A DNA stretch of 64,000 nt from LMUY01 sp964244655. GTDB taxonomy: Bacteria; Pseudomonadota; Alphaproteobacteria; Acetobacterales; Acetobacteraceae. Under the pieces are notes generated by a model that saw only the letters and a list, made by a program, of their open reading frames with translations, ran no database searches and was not told where the DNA came from. Location of the stretch: NCBI GenBank assembly GCA_964244655.1, contig CAXTJU010000007.1, positions 1-64,000 of the forward strand. Reading direction: 5' to 3'. This document shows, piece by piece, positions 24,358 through 33,149 of the stretch (within the stretch, counting starts at the first letter, position 1; each line of letters opens with the position of its first letter). The position numbers and the translations under genes were made by a program.

Positions 24358-25259
24358 GCGTGCTGACGGAGGCGGCGCCGGCCAAGGTGAACCTGAGCCT
24401 GGCGGTGACGGGCAAGCGGCCGGACGGCTACCATCTGCTGGACAGCCTCGTGGTGTTCGGGCCGGCGGCCGACACGCTGCACGCGAGTTCCGCCGCCGAC
24501 CTGTCGTTGACGGTCGAGGGTCCGTTCGCGGCCGGGCTGGCAGCCGAGCCGGACAACCTGGTGCTGCGCGCCGCCCGCGCCCTGGCCGACTGGGCCGGCT
24601 GCCCGGCCCGGGCCGCGCTGGTGCTGGAGAAGCACCTGCCGGTGGCGTCCGGCATCGGCGGCGGCTCGGCGGACGCGGCGGCGGCGCTGCGGGTGCTGTG
24701 CCGGCTGTGGCAGCTGCGGCCGGGCGCCGACGCCCTGGCCGCCCTGGCGTTGCGGCTGGGGGCCGACGTGCCGGTGTGCCTGGGCAGCCGGCCCTCGCAC
24801 ATGACGGGCGTGGGGGAGGGGGTGGCGCCGCTGCCGCCCTTGCCGCCGTGCGGGCTGCTGCTGGCGAACCCGGGCGTCGCAGTCTCGACGGCAGAGGTGT
24901 TCCGGGCGCGCGGCAGCGGCGCCTCGGCGGTGCCGCCGCTGCCGCCGTCCTGGCGTGACGCGGCGTCGCTGGCGGCCACGCTGGCGGGGCGGCCCAACGA
25001 CTTGCAGGAGGCGGCATGCGGCGTGGCGCCCGGCATCCGCGCCGTGCTGGCGGCGTTGGCCGCGCTGCCGGGCTGCTTGCTGGCGCGGATGAGCGGGTCG
25101 GGCGCCACGTGCTTCGGCTTGTTCGCCGACCCGGCGCAGGCCGCGGCGGCGGCGCGAGGGCTGCCCGCGGCGTGGTGGCGCAGCGCAGGCCCCCTTTACG
25201 AACCGTCCACGACAGCCCTATTGACGGAGGCGGCCGGCTGGGGCGTCGCCAAGCGGTAA
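24354..25259 (+). CDS. ispE: 4-diphosphocytidyl-2-C-methyl-D-erythritol kinase
   Basis: A 301-residue GHMP kinase of the non-mevalonate isoprenoid pathway, phosphorylating CDP-methylerythritol. APAKVNLSLAVTGKRPDGYH is at the N-terminus, the ATP loop is LPVASGIGGGSADAAAALR (about residues 97-115), and the third motif is ARMSGSGATCFGLF. The GTG at 24354 overlaps the TPR gene stop; a GTG two codons later is possible. Its last seven codons and stop lie inside the tRNA-Gln gene (25239-25310) on the same strand, a 21-base overlap. Confidence 0.94.
   Translation: MSVLTEAAPAKVNLSLAVTGKRPDGYHLLDSLVVFGPAADTLHASSAADLSLTVEGPFAAGLAAEPDNLVLRAARALADWAGCPARAALVLEKHLPVASGIGGGSADAAAALRVLCRLWQLRPGADALAALALRLGADVPVCLGSRPSHMTGVGEGVAPLPPLPPCGLLLANPGVAVSTAEVFRARGSGASAVPPLPPSWRDAASLAATLAGRPNDLQEAACGVAPGIRAVLAALAALPGCLLARMSGSGATCFGLFADPAQAAAAARGLPAAWWRSAGPLYEPSTTALLTEAAGWGVAKR
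25195..25224 (+). promoter_or_regulatory. Possible internal promoter for tRNA-Gln
   Basis: Inside the ispE coding region TTTACG (25195-25200) and TATTGA (25219-25224) are 18 bases apart and end 14 bases before the tRNA 5' end. The match to sigma-70 consensus is modest; support comes mainly from the spacing. Confidence 0.3.
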
Positions 25260-25310
25260 GGCAGCGGATTTTGATTCCGCCATTCGGAGGTTCGATCCCT
25301 CCCGCCCCAA
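25239..25310 (+). tRNA. tRNA-Gln (anticodon TTG)
   Basis: The acceptor stem TGGGGCG/CGCCCCA closes a complete cloverleaf. The anticodon arm is GCGGA-TTTTGAT-TCCGC with TTG in the loop, and the T arm is GGAGG-TTCGATC-CCTCC. The discriminator is A and the next bases are TGT, so CCA must be added after transcription, unlike the Cys and Ser tRNAs here. The first 21 bases are also the last codons of ispE. Confidence 0.96.
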
Positions 25311-25392
25311 TGTCCGCCGCAGAAATCACGGGCTATATCTGGGCGCAGGCTAAAGACGCATAATGCATATTATGGAAACTCACGCGCCAGCC

Positions 25393-26184
25393 TCAGCCGT
25401 CGAACTCCATCACCAGCCCGTCGTAACCCGGCTCCACGCCAGCCGGCAGCTGTTGCCGCAGCCAGGCCCAGTCCATGTCCGGCCCCATGTGCGTCAGCAC
25501 CGTCCGCCGCGCGCCGACACGCTGGGACCATTCCAGCACGCGCGCCAGGCTGGCATGGGTGCTGTGCGGCTGGCGCTGGAAGCAGCCGACCAGCCAGGTG
25601 TCCACGCCGCGCAGCACGTCGAACCCGGCGTCGTCCAGCGTCACCAGATCCGTCGAGTAGCCGAACGCGCCGATGCGGAAGCCGACCGTCTTCATCACGC
25701 GGTGGTCCTGCTCGAACACCTGCAAGGCCAGCCCGGCCGCATCCACCACGTCGCCGAACTGGAACGGGCGCGGCTCCATCACCGGGCGGTAGAAACCCGG
25801 CGGCTTCCACGGGCGGAACGCGTAGTCGAAGCGCCGCATCAGCTCGGCCAGGGTGAACGCCGTCGCGTGCGCCGGCAGCGGCTTGCCGGCGATGCGGTTC
25901 AGGATGCGGACCTCATCGATGCCCATGATGTGGTCGGCATGGGCGTGGGTGAACAGCACGGCGTCCACCTGCGGGATGGCGCAGGCCAGCATCTGGGTGC
26001 GCAAGTCCGGCCCGGTGTCCACCAGCAGCCGCTGGCCGGCGGCGCTTTCCACCACGATGCAGGACCGGGTGCGCTGGTTGCGCGGCTCCGCCGGGTCGCA
26101 GGCGCCCCAGTCGCCGCGGCCGTCCGCGCCGCCGACATGCGGCACGCCGGCCGAGCCGCCGCAGCCGAGGATGGTGACCCGCAT
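25393..26184 (-). CDS. MBL-fold metal-dependent hydrolase (PhnP-like)
   Basis: A 263-residue metallo-beta-lactamase-fold protein. The metal motif THAHADHIMG is at residues 79-88, with DTGPDLRTQ before it and FEQDHRVMKTVGFRIG later. The PhnP/YycJ-like group contains phosphodiesterases, and the protein next to tatD in alphaproteobacteria is of this kind; the substrate is unknown. It overlaps the tatD stop by one base (TGATG) and is the last gene of the nine-gene minus-strand chain. Confidence 0.85.
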   Translation of the reverse strand: MRVTILGCGGSAGVPHVGGADGRGDWGACDPAEPRNQRTRSCIVVESAAGQRLLVDTGPDLRTQMLACAIPQVDAVLFTHAHADHIMGIDEVRILNRIAGKPLPAHATAFTLAELMRRFDYAFRPWKPPGFYRPVMEPRPFQFGDVVDAAGLALQVFEQDHRVMKTVGFRIGAFGYSTDLVTLDDAGFDVLRGVDTWLVGCFQRQPHSTHASLARVLEWSQRVGARRTVLTHMGPDMDWAWLRQQLPAGVEPGYDGLVMEFDG

Positions 26185-26954
26185 CAGGCGGCGCGGGCGA
26201 ACAGGCGGCGGAAGTTGGCGGTGGTCAGCGCCGCCAGCGCGTCCGGCGCCAGGCCGCGCACCTCCGCCAGCACCGCCGCCGTCTTGGCGACGTAGGACGG
26301 CTCGTTGCGCTTGCCGCGATGTGGCGCGGGGGCGAGGTACGGCGCATCGGTCTCGACCAGCACCCGGTCGGCCGGGGCGTCGCGGGCGATGTCGCGGTTC
26401 TCGGCGGATTTCGGGAAGGTCAGGATGCCGGAGAAGCTGAGGTAGCCGCCCATGGCCAGCGCCGCCTCCGCCAAGCCGCGGCCGGAGGAGAAGCAGTGCA
26501 GCAGGAAGTCGTATGGACCCCCCTCCTCCCGCTCCTGCCGCAGGATGGCGGCGATGTCGTCGTCCGCCGCGCGGGCGTGGATGCACAGCGGCACGCCGGC
26601 CAGCCGCGCGGCGCGGATATGGGCGCGGAACGAGGCCTGCTGCACGTCGCGCGGGGCGGTTTCGTAATGGTAGTCCAGCCCCGACTCGCCGATGCCGATC
26701 ACCTTGGGATGCTCCGCCAGCGCGGCCACCGCCTCGGGCGTGGGCACCGGCGCCAGGGCGGCGTTCTGCGGGTGGACGCCGACGGTGCACCACACCGCCG
26801 GGTGCGCTTCGGCCAGGGTGCGGATGGCGAGCGACTGCTCCAGGGAGGTGCCGATGGTGACCAGCTCGCCCACCCCGGCCGCGGCGGCGCGGGACAGCAC
26901 GCCGTCCAGCTCGTCGGGGAAGTAGTCCAGGTGGCAGTGCGAATCGATCAGCAT
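26184..26954 (-). CDS. tatD: TatD family metal-dependent hydrolase
   Basis: A 256-residue TIM-barrel hydrolase of the amidohydrolase type. IDSHCHLDYF at residues 3-12, GIGESGLDYHY, FLLHCFSSGRG and VETDAPYLAPAPHRGK hold the metal ligands and the conserved end of the barrel. TatD proteins have 3'-exonuclease activity on damaged DNA. One base separates it from metG, a pairing (metG-tatD-MBL) found widely in proteobacteria. Confidence 0.93.
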   Translation of the reverse strand: MLIDSHCHLDYFPDELDGVLSRAAAAGVGELVTIGTSLEQSLAIRTLAEAHPAVWCTVGVHPQNAALAPVPTPEAVAALAEHPKVIGIGESGLDYHYETAPRDVQQASFRAHIRAARLAGVPLCIHARAADDDIAAILRQEREEGGPYDFLLHCFSSGRGLAEAALAMGGYLSFSGILTFPKSAENRDIARDAPADRVLVETDAPYLAPAPHRGKRNEPSYVAKTAAVLAEVRGLAPDALAALTTANFRRLFARAA

Positions 26955-26955
26955 G

Positions 26956-28488
26956 TCATGCCTCGCCGACGTGGCGCGGGAACACGCCCTGCGGCGGCGG
27001 CAGCGCCACGCCGCCGGGCAGCGGGGTCGCCAGGGCGGCGAAGCTGCGGGCGTCGGGCGGCACGCCCAATTGGTCCAGCATGGCGGCCATGCTGCCCGGC
27101 ATCACCGGCTGCAGCACGGTGGCCACGGCGCGCACCACGTCCGCCAGCACCCGCAGCACGGCTGCCATGCGCACCGGGTCGGTCCGGCGCAGCGCCCAGG
27201 GCGCCTGGCGGTCGATGTAGCCGTTGGCGGCACGGATGACGCGCCAGGCCTCGTCCAGCGCCTCGCCGAAGGCCTGGCGCTCCAGCCGGGGGCGCATCGC
27301 CTGCGGCAGCGCGGCGGCCTGGGCCAGCAGCTCCGCGTCGTCCTCCGTGGCGGGGCCGCGCTCCGGCAGCCGGGCGTCGCAGTTCTTGGCGATCAGCGAC
27401 AGCGAGCGCTGCGCCAGGTTGCCGAAATCGTTGGCCAGCTCGCTGTTCAGCCGGCCGATCAGGGCGCGGCGGTTGAAGTCGCCGTCGTTGCCGAACGGGA
27501 TTTCCCGCAGCAGGAAGTAGCGCAGCACGTCCAGGCCGAACTCGTCCGCCAAGGCACGCGGGTCGATGACGTTGCCGAGCGACTTGCTCATCTTCTCGCC
27601 CTCCACCGTCCACCAGCCGTTGGCGAAGCAGCGCTTCGGCACCGGCAGCCCGGCGGCCATCAGGAAGGCCGGCCAATACACCGTGTGGAACCGGGCGATG
27701 TCCTTGCCCACCAGGTGCAGATCCGCCGGCCAGAACGCCCAGCGCGGGCCTGCGGTGTCCGGATAGCCGAGGGCGGTGATGTAGTTGGCCAAGGCGTCAA
27801 GCCAGACGTACATCGCCTGCTCCGGGTCACCCGGCACGGGAATGCCCCAGCGCAGGCCGGCGCGGCTGACCGACAAGTCGGACAGGCCGCCGCGCACGAA
27901 GCTGATGATCTCGTTGCGGGTCGAAAGCGGCGCCAGGTAGTCCGGGTTCGCGTCGTAGAACGCCAGCAGCCGGTCGCCCCAGGCGGACAGGCGGAACAGG
28001 TAGTTGGGCTCCCTCACCCACTCCACCGGCGCGCCGGTTGGAGCCACCTTGACGCCGTCGGCCCGAGTGATGATCTCGTCCGCCCCGTAGAACGCCTCGT
28101 CGCGCAGAGCGTACCAACCCTCGTACTCGCCGAGGTAAATCTCGCCCTTGTCCGCCAGCGCCTGCCACAGCGCCGCCGCGCCCCGCTTGTGCCGCTCCTC
28201 GGTCGTGTGGATGAAGTCATCGTTGGAGCAGCCCATCCGCGCCGTCATGTCCCGCCAATCGGCGGTGATGCCGTCCACGTAGGCCTGGGGGTCCTGCCCG
28301 GCATCGGCGGCGGCTTTGGCGACCTTCTGGCCGTGCTCGTCGGTGCCGGTCAGGAACATCACCTCCCTGCCCTCCAGCCGCATCCAGCGCGCCAGCACGT
28401 CGGCTGCGATCGAGGTGTAGGCATGGCCGATGTGCGGCGTGCCGTTCACGTAATAGATCGGCGTGGTGATGTAGTACTTGTCGGTCAT
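26956..28488 (-). CDS. metG: Methionyl-tRNA synthetase
   Basis: A 510-residue class I synthetase. HIGH is at residues 19-22 (YVNGTPHIGHAY) and KMSKS at 299-303 (GEKMSKSLGNVIDP). It lacks the zinc-knuckle cysteines and the C-terminal dimer domain of the E. coli enzyme, as usual for the short alphaproteobacterial form. The anticodon-binding helical domain fills the last 150 residues. The ATG overlaps the holB stop (ATGA). Confidence 0.96.
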   Translation of the reverse strand: MTDKYYITTPIYYVNGTPHIGHAYTSIAADVLARWMRLEGREVMFLTGTDEHGQKVAKAAADAGQDPQAYVDGITADWRDMTARMGCSNDDFIHTTEERHKRGAAALWQALADKGEIYLGEYEGWYALRDEAFYGADEIITRADGVKVAPTGAPVEWVREPNYLFRLSAWGDRLLAFYDANPDYLAPLSTRNEIISFVRGGLSDLSVSRAGLRWGIPVPGDPEQAMYVWLDALANYITALGYPDTAGPRWAFWPADLHLVGKDIARFHTVYWPAFLMAAGLPVPKRCFANGWWTVEGEKMSKSLGNVIDPRALADEFGLDVLRYFLLREIPFGNDGDFNRRALIGRLNSELANDFGNLAQRSLSLIAKNCDARLPERGPATEDDAELLAQAAALPQAMRPRLERQAFGEALDEAWRVIRAANGYIDRQAPWALRRTDPVRMAAVLRVLADVVRAVATVLQPVMPGSMAAMLDQLGVPPDARSFAALATPLPGGVALPPPQGVFPRHVGEA

Positions 28489-29498
28489 GGCCCGTTCAGC
28501 AGCGCGATGGACGAGAGCAGCGCCTGGCGGCGGTCCAGGTTCAGCCGCTCCGTCTCATCCTGGATATGGGTGAGCGACTGCCATAGTTCAGCCCACTCGG
28601 CCAGGGGCCGCAGGCTGGCCAGGCGTTCGGGCGTGCCCCCGGGCGCACCGCGAGCGGCGCGGCGCACCGTGGCGGACAGCCCGTCCCGCAGCAGCGTCAT
28701 GAACGGGGTGAAGCGGTCCTCCGCCCGGCCGCCCAGCTGCTCCGCGATGGCAAAGGCGCGCAGCTTGGGCAAGTGGGGCACGCCGTCCAGCACCTCGGCG
28801 GCGAGGGCGGCCAGCTGCACCCCCTTCTCCTCCGCCAGCAACAGGGCGCGGCCCGGCGCGCCGGCGGCCAGCTCGGCCAATTGGGCGCGCTCGGGCTGCG
28901 GCAGCTCGGGCAGGTAGTGCGCCAGCGCCGCCTCCATGGCGGGGGGCGGCAGCGGCAGCAGGGCCAGGCGGCGGCAGCGGCTGCGGATGGTGGGCAGCAG
29001 ACGGCCGGGGGCGGCGCAGGCGAGCAGCAGCAGGGCGCGCGGCGGCGGCTCCTCCAGCATCTTCAGCAGGGCGTTGGCGGCGTTGCGGTTCATGTGCTCC
29101 GCGCCGTCGATCACCACCACGCGCCAGCCGCCCTCCGCCGGGGTGAGCCGCAGGAAGGCGGACACGCCGCGCACGTCGTCCACCACGATCTCGCCGCGCA
29201 GCCGCGCCTTCTTGTCGTCCCACTCGCGCTCCACGCTCAGCAGGTCCGCGTGGCTGCCGGTGGCGACCCGGCGGAACACCGGACTCGCCGGGTCGAGCGC
29301 CAGGCTGTCGCCGGCCGGCGGGCCTGCCAGCAGCCGGCGGGCGAAGCGGTAGGCCAGCGTGGCCTTGCCGAGGCCGGGCGGCCCGGTGACCAGCCAGGCA
29401 TGGTGCATCCGGCCGCTGCGCATGGCGTCGGCGATCTGCGCCTCGGCGGCGGCGTGGCCGAACAGCAGCGGGTTCTCGCGGGGTTCCGGCGCGGTCAC
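28485..29498 (-). CDS. holB: DNA polymerase III subunit delta'
   Basis: A 337-residue clamp-loader subunit. After the N-terminal ENPLLFGHAAAEAQIADAM, the Walker-A-like loop TGPPGLGKATLAYRFARR is visible, followed by VVIDGAEHMNRNAANALLK and EEPPPRALLLL, which are typical of delta'/gamma proteins. The family's delta' lost ATPase function but keeps the fold. I chose GTG at 29498, which overlaps the tmk stop (GTGA); earlier in-frame starts fall inside tmk. tmk-holB pairing is conserved in bacteria. Confidence 0.92.
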   Translation of the reverse strand: MTAPEPRENPLLFGHAAAEAQIADAMRSGRMHHAWLVTGPPGLGKATLAYRFARRLLAGPPAGDSLALDPASPVFRRVATGSHADLLSVEREWDDKKARLRGEIVVDDVRGVSAFLRLTPAEGGWRVVVIDGAEHMNRNAANALLKMLEEPPPRALLLLACAAPGRLLPTIRSRCRRLALLPLPPPAMEAALAHYLPELPQPERAQLAELAAGAPGRALLLAEEKGVQLAALAAEVLDGVPHLPKLRAFAIAEQLGGRAEDRFTPFMTLLRDGLSATVRRAARGAPGGTPERLASLRPLAEWAELWQSLTHIQDETERLNLDRRQALLSSIALLNGP

Positions 29499-30151
29499 GG
29501 CAGCGCGGCCATGACGGCGGCGAACACCGAGTCCGCGTCTGCGTTGGCGTCCACCACCGCGCAGCGCCGCGGCTCCGCGGCGGCGATGGCGCGGAAGCCG
29601 GCGGCGACGCGGGCGTGGAAGCCGGGGCCGAGGCGGTCGTAGCGGTCCGGCGCGGCCCCGCGGCCGGCCAGGCGGGCGGCTGCGACCGGCTCCGCCACGT
29701 CCAGCACCAGCGTGCGGTCCGGCGCCAGGCCTAGCAGGGCGATCAACGCCGCGATCCGGCCGCGGTCGGCACCCTGGCCGTAGCCCTGGTAGGCCATGGT
29801 GGAGTCGTAGAACCGGTCGCACACCACGACCTGGCCCGCGGCCAGCGCGGGGCGGATGGTGCGGGCGACGTGCTCGGCGCGGGCGGCGAAGTGCAGCAGG
29901 GTCTCGGCCTCCGGCGACCAGTCATGCCGGCCGGACAGCAGCAGCTCGCGCAGCGTCTCGGCGCCGGGCGCGCCGCCGGGTTCGCGGGTCAGCAGCACCG
30001 GCCGGCCGGCGGCCGCCAGGGCCGCGGCCAGGCGGCGCGCCTGGGTGGATTTGCCGGCCCCTTCCCCGCCTTCCAGCGTGATGAACAGCGCGTCAGCTGC
30101 CGAGCACGTAGTGGCTGAACACGGCGGCGGCGCGGCCCGGCAGGCTGGCAC
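29495..30151 (-). CDS. tmk: Thymidylate kinase
   Basis: A dTMP kinase with the P-loop LEGGEGAGKSTQARRL, the LID/DRX region CDRFYDSTMAYQGYGQG and the DRY-like segment RYDRLGPGFHARV. The only canonical in-frame start is GTG at 30151, giving 218 residues, but it overlaps dacA by 59 bases and adds an unusual Cys/Pro-rich head. Most homologues begin a few residues before FITLEGGEG, which here corresponds to a CTG at 30088 (197 residues), directly after the dacA stop. The true start is therefore uncertain. Confidence 0.9.
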   Translation of the reverse strand: MPACRAAPPPCSATTCSAADALFITLEGGEGAGKSTQARRLAAALAAAGRPVLLTREPGGAPGAETLRELLLSGRHDWSPEAETLLHFAARAEHVARTIRPALAAGQVVVCDRFYDSTMAYQGYGQGADRGRIAALIALLGLAPDRTLVLDVAEPVAAARLAGRGAAPDRYDRLGPGFHARVAAGFRAIAAAEPRRCAVVDANADADSVFAAVMAALP

Positions 30152-31301
30152 GCGGCACGTCGGCGCCCGCCAGCAGCGGCACCGCCATGTCCGGCACGCC
30201 CTTGCCGCTCACCACCAGCTTGCCAATCGGTGCGCCGCGGGCGATCGGGGCGGTGATCGGCGCGCTGTACTGCACCTCGATCTTGGCGGTCTGCTGCCAC
30301 TGGTGCGGCAGGGTCAGCACCAGGTTGCTGCCGCCCACCAGCGCCACCGTCCGCTCCGTGCCGAGCCAGACCTTCACCGTCTCCACCGTGTCCCCGGCGC
30401 TGAACAACGTCACGTTCTCGAACTCGCGGAAGCTCCATTCCAGCAGCCGCTCGCTCTCCTCGGCGCGGGCGTGCATGCTGGGCAGGCCGTTGATCACCAC
30501 GATGACCCGGCGGCCGCCGCGGTCGGCGCTGCCCACCAGGCCGTAGCCGCCGGCCTCCGTGTGGCCGGTCTTCAGCCCGTCCGCCAGGCCCTTTTGCACC
30601 AGCGGGTTGCGGTTCTGCTGGTCGATGCCGTTGTAGCGGAACGAGGTTTCCTTGTCGTAGTGGTAGTATTCCGGGAAGTCCCGGATGAGGTGGGCTGCCA
30701 GCGTCGCGATGTCCCGGCAGCTCATGTGCTGGGTCGCGTCCGGCCAGCCGGTGCAGTTGGCGTAGTGGGTGTTGGTCAGCCCCAGCTCGGCGGCCTTGGC
30801 GTTCATCTGCTCGACGAACTGGTCCTCCGACCCGGCGATCGCCTCGGCCAGCACGATGCAGGCGTCGTTGCCGGACTGGATGATCATGCCGCGGATCAGG
30901 TCCTCGACCTTCACGCTGCCGCCCTGCGGGACGAACATCTTGGAGCCCTGCGTCCGCCACGCCTTGTCGCTGACCGGCAGCTCCTGGTCGAGCTTGAGCT
31001 GGCCGAGCTTGAGGTTCCCGTACACGATGTAGGCGGTCATCAGCTTGGTCATGGAGGAGGGCGGCTGCTGCACGTCGCCGTCCTTGTCGAGCAGGGTGGC
31101 GCCGGTGGTGTAGTCCACCACGATGGCGTAGCGCGCGCCGCTGTCGATCGGGCCGAGCGGGGTGGTGGCCGGGCTGCCGGTGGGAGCCGCCTCCACGGGC
31201 GGCTTGCCGTGGCCGCGGGCGGGCGCGCGGGCCAGGGCCGGGCTGGCGGCCAGGGCGGAGGCCGTGGCCAGGAGGATGCGCCGGGTCAAGTCGGGGGTCA
31301 T
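30093..31301 (-). CDS. dacA: D-alanyl-D-alanine carboxypeptidase (PBP5/6 type)
   Basis: A 402-residue periplasmic penicillin-binding protein that trims the terminal D-Ala of peptidoglycan stems. A signal peptide spans residues 1-25 (ASALAASPALARA). The active-site motifs are SxxK at S83-K86 (PSSMTK), SGN at 143-145 and KTG at 244-246 (GLKTGHTEAGG). A C-terminal beta domain (PBP5_C) follows, but I see no strong amphipathic membrane anchor at the end. It sits 10 bases after rlpA, inside a block of cell-wall genes. Confidence 0.94.
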   Translation of the reverse strand: MTPDLTRRILLATASALAASPALARAPARGHGKPPVEAAPTGSPATTPLGPIDSGARYAIVVDYTTGATLLDKDGDVQQPPSSMTKLMTAYIVYGNLKLGQLKLDQELPVSDKAWRTQGSKMFVPQGGSVKVEDLIRGMIIQSGNDACIVLAEAIAGSEDQFVEQMNAKAAELGLTNTHYANCTGWPDATQHMSCRDIATLAAHLIRDFPEYYHYDKETSFRYNGIDQQNRNPLVQKGLADGLKTGHTEAGGYGLVGSADRGGRRVIVVINGLPSMHARAEESERLLEWSFREFENVTLFSAGDTVETVKVWLGTERTVALVGGSNLVLTLPHQWQQTAKIEVQYSAPITAPIARGAPIGKLVVSGKGVPDMAVPLLAGADVPRASLPGRAAAVFSHYVLGS

Positions 31302-31311
31302 GCGGCCGGTC

Positions 31312-32205
31312 CTATTCCACCACCAGGTGGGAGTCGATTACCCCCGCGCGCCGGGCCTGGTCCAGTGCCGAGTCGGCCTCGGCCACGCTGGCGAACGGGC
31401 CGGCACGGACCCGGTAGCGGGTGCTGCGGCCGTCCTGCAACCGCTCGACCGAGGGGTTGAGGCCGGCCAGCTGCGCCGCCACGCGGTTGGCGTAGTCGAT
31501 GCGGCCGAACTCGCTGGCGCGCAGCACGATCAGGCCCGGCATGGGCGCGCCTTGCGCCACCTGGTCCGGCAGGCGGTCCGGGATCGCCGGGCCGGCCGCA
31601 GCGGCGGGTGCCGTCGCCAAGGCCGCCGCATCGCTGCCCTGGCCGCGCCGGGACTGGCCGATGCCGGGGGGCGGCGGCAGGGACTCCGCCTGCACCGCGC
31701 CGCGTGGGGCGGTGGCCACGGCCAGCTTCGGGCCGTCGCCCACCTGGTCCGTCAAGGCCGCGGTCATCGCGCCCTCGAGCCGCACGCGGAGCTGGGTGCC
31801 GTCCGTGGCGCCTAGCAGGGCGGCGGCGTGCCGGGTCAGCCCGATCAGCCGGCCGGGGCTGACGGGGCCGCGGTCGTTCAGCCGCAGCAGCACCTCGCGG
31901 CCGTTCTCCAGGTTGGTGACCCGGGCGATGGCGGGCAGCTGCAGCGTGGGATGCGAGGCGGCCAGCGCCGCCGAGTCGAACCGCTCGCCATCCGCGGTCA
32001 GCCCGGCATGGTCGGGCGTCACCGCGGCCAGGCCGGTGGCCTCGTACTCGGCTTGGTCCTTGGGATAACGCCATGCGCCGCCGAGCTGGTAGGGGCCGCC
32101 CAGGGTGTAGTGCGCCGGGGCTGGCGGCAGCGGCGGCTTGCGGGCGCGTCCGCACCCGGCCACGCCCAGCGCCAGCGCCAGCGCGACCGCTGCGCCGCGA
32201 TTCAC
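31312..32205 (-). CDS. rlpA: RlpA-like septal lytic transglycosylase with SPOR domain
   Basis: A 297-residue lipoprotein. Residues 1-19 end in the lipobox VAGC. The double-psi beta-barrel of RlpA is marked by ARVTNLENGREVLLRLNDRG followed by RLIGLTRHAAALLG. A linker and a C-terminal SPOR domain follow (YRVRAGPFASVAEADSALD), which binds denuded septal peptidoglycan. The classical barrel aspartate is present in LNDRGP. The GTG at 32205 overlaps the mltB stop (GTGA). mltB-rlpA-dacA order is common in alphaproteobacteria. Confidence 0.92.
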   Translation of the reverse strand: MNRGAAVALALALGVAGCGRARKPPLPPAPAHYTLGGPYQLGGAWRYPKDQAEYEATGLAAVTPDHAGLTADGERFDSAALAASHPTLQLPAIARVTNLENGREVLLRLNDRGPVSPGRLIGLTRHAAALLGATDGTQLRVRLEGAMTAALTDQVGDGPKLAVATAPRGAVQAESLPPPPGIGQSRRGQGSDAAALATAPAAAAGPAIPDRLPDQVAQGAPMPGLIVLRASEFGRIDYANRVAAQLAGLNPSVERLQDGRSTRYRVRAGPFASVAEADSALDQARRAGVIDSHLVVE

Positions 32206-33149
32206 GCCACGGTGGCGCCCAGCAGGCCCACGGCGAGGGCGTAGTAGTCGGACGGGTTGTACTTCCGGATGGCGGCGAAGTTGGCGTAGACCATGAACGC
32301 GGCGCCGCCCGCGCCATCTGGCGTCACCACGGCGCCCAGCGGGTCGGTGCGGTCGAAGGCGCTGCCGTCCTCGCGGCGGACGCCCAGGCGACGCCATTCG
32401 CCCAGCGGCTTCCTCACGTCGCGGCCCGCGGCGTCGAACCCCGGCGGCACCTGCACCGGCTGGCAGGCCGGCTCGCCCGCGCGCCAGCCGGAGCTGGCCA
32501 GGTAGTTGGCGATGGAGCCGAGCACGTCGCCGCGGCTGTCCCAGATGTCCCGCCGGCCGTCGCCGTCGAAATCGACCGCGTAGCGCAGGTAGGAGTCGGG
32601 CTCGAACTGCGGCTGGCCCATGGCGCCGGCGTAGGAGCCGAGCATGCGGCCGGGCGCCACGTCGCCGTGGTCGAGGATGCGCAGCGCGGCCAGCAGCTGG
32701 CTGCGGAAGAAGCTGGCCCGCCTGCCCTCCCACGCCAGCGTCGCCAGCGCCTCCACCACGTTGTAGCTGCCGGTGTCGGTGCCGAAGTTGCTCTCCAGCC
32801 CCCAGATGCCGGCGATCGGCGCCGGGTCCACCCGGTAGCGGTCCGACACGCGGGCGAACAGGTCCCGGTTGGCGGCGTAGGCCTCGCGGCCGCGGGCGAT
32901 GCGCTTGTCGGACATGGTGAACGAGCGGTAGCGCGCCCAGGTCATGGTGAACTCGGGCTGCTTGCGGTCGGCGTCGATCACCTTCTGGTTCGGCGCGATC
33001 CCGGCGAAGGCGGCCTCCAGCGTCGCGTCCCGCACCCCGGCGCGGCGGGCCTCCGCCCGCACCCCGGACAGGAAGCCGCCGAAGCTGTCCTGCGCGCGCG
33101 CGACCAGGGGGCCTGCCACGAGCCCCGCCAGCAAGGCCCGGCGGCGCAT
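32202..33149 (-). CDS. mltB: Lytic murein transglycosylase, MltB type
   Basis: A 315-residue periplasmic transglycosylase with signal peptide MRRRALLAGLVAGPLVARA. The catalytic glutamate is E119 in GIWGLESNFG, followed by YNVVEALATLAWEGRR and YAGAMGQPQFEPDSYLRYAVD, standard for the family-3 enzymes. There is no lipobox, so it is soluble rather than anchored. Its ATG overlaps the lpxR stop by one base (TGATG), so translation of the two is probably coupled. Confidence 0.94.
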   Translation of the reverse strand: MRRRALLAGLVAGPLVARAQDSFGGFLSGVRAEARRAGVRDATLEAAFAGIAPNQKVIDADRKQPEFTMTWARYRSFTMSDKRIARGREAYAANRDLFARVSDRYRVDPAPIAGIWGLESNFGTDTGSYNVVEALATLAWEGRRASFFRSQLLAALRILDHGDVAPGRMLGSYAGAMGQPQFEPDSYLRYAVDFDGDGRRDIWDSRGDVLGSIANYLASSGWRAGEPACQPVQVPPGFDAAGRDVRKPLGEWRRLGVRREDGSAFDRTDPLGAVVTPDGAGGAAFMVYANFAAIRKYNPSDYYALAVGLLGATVA

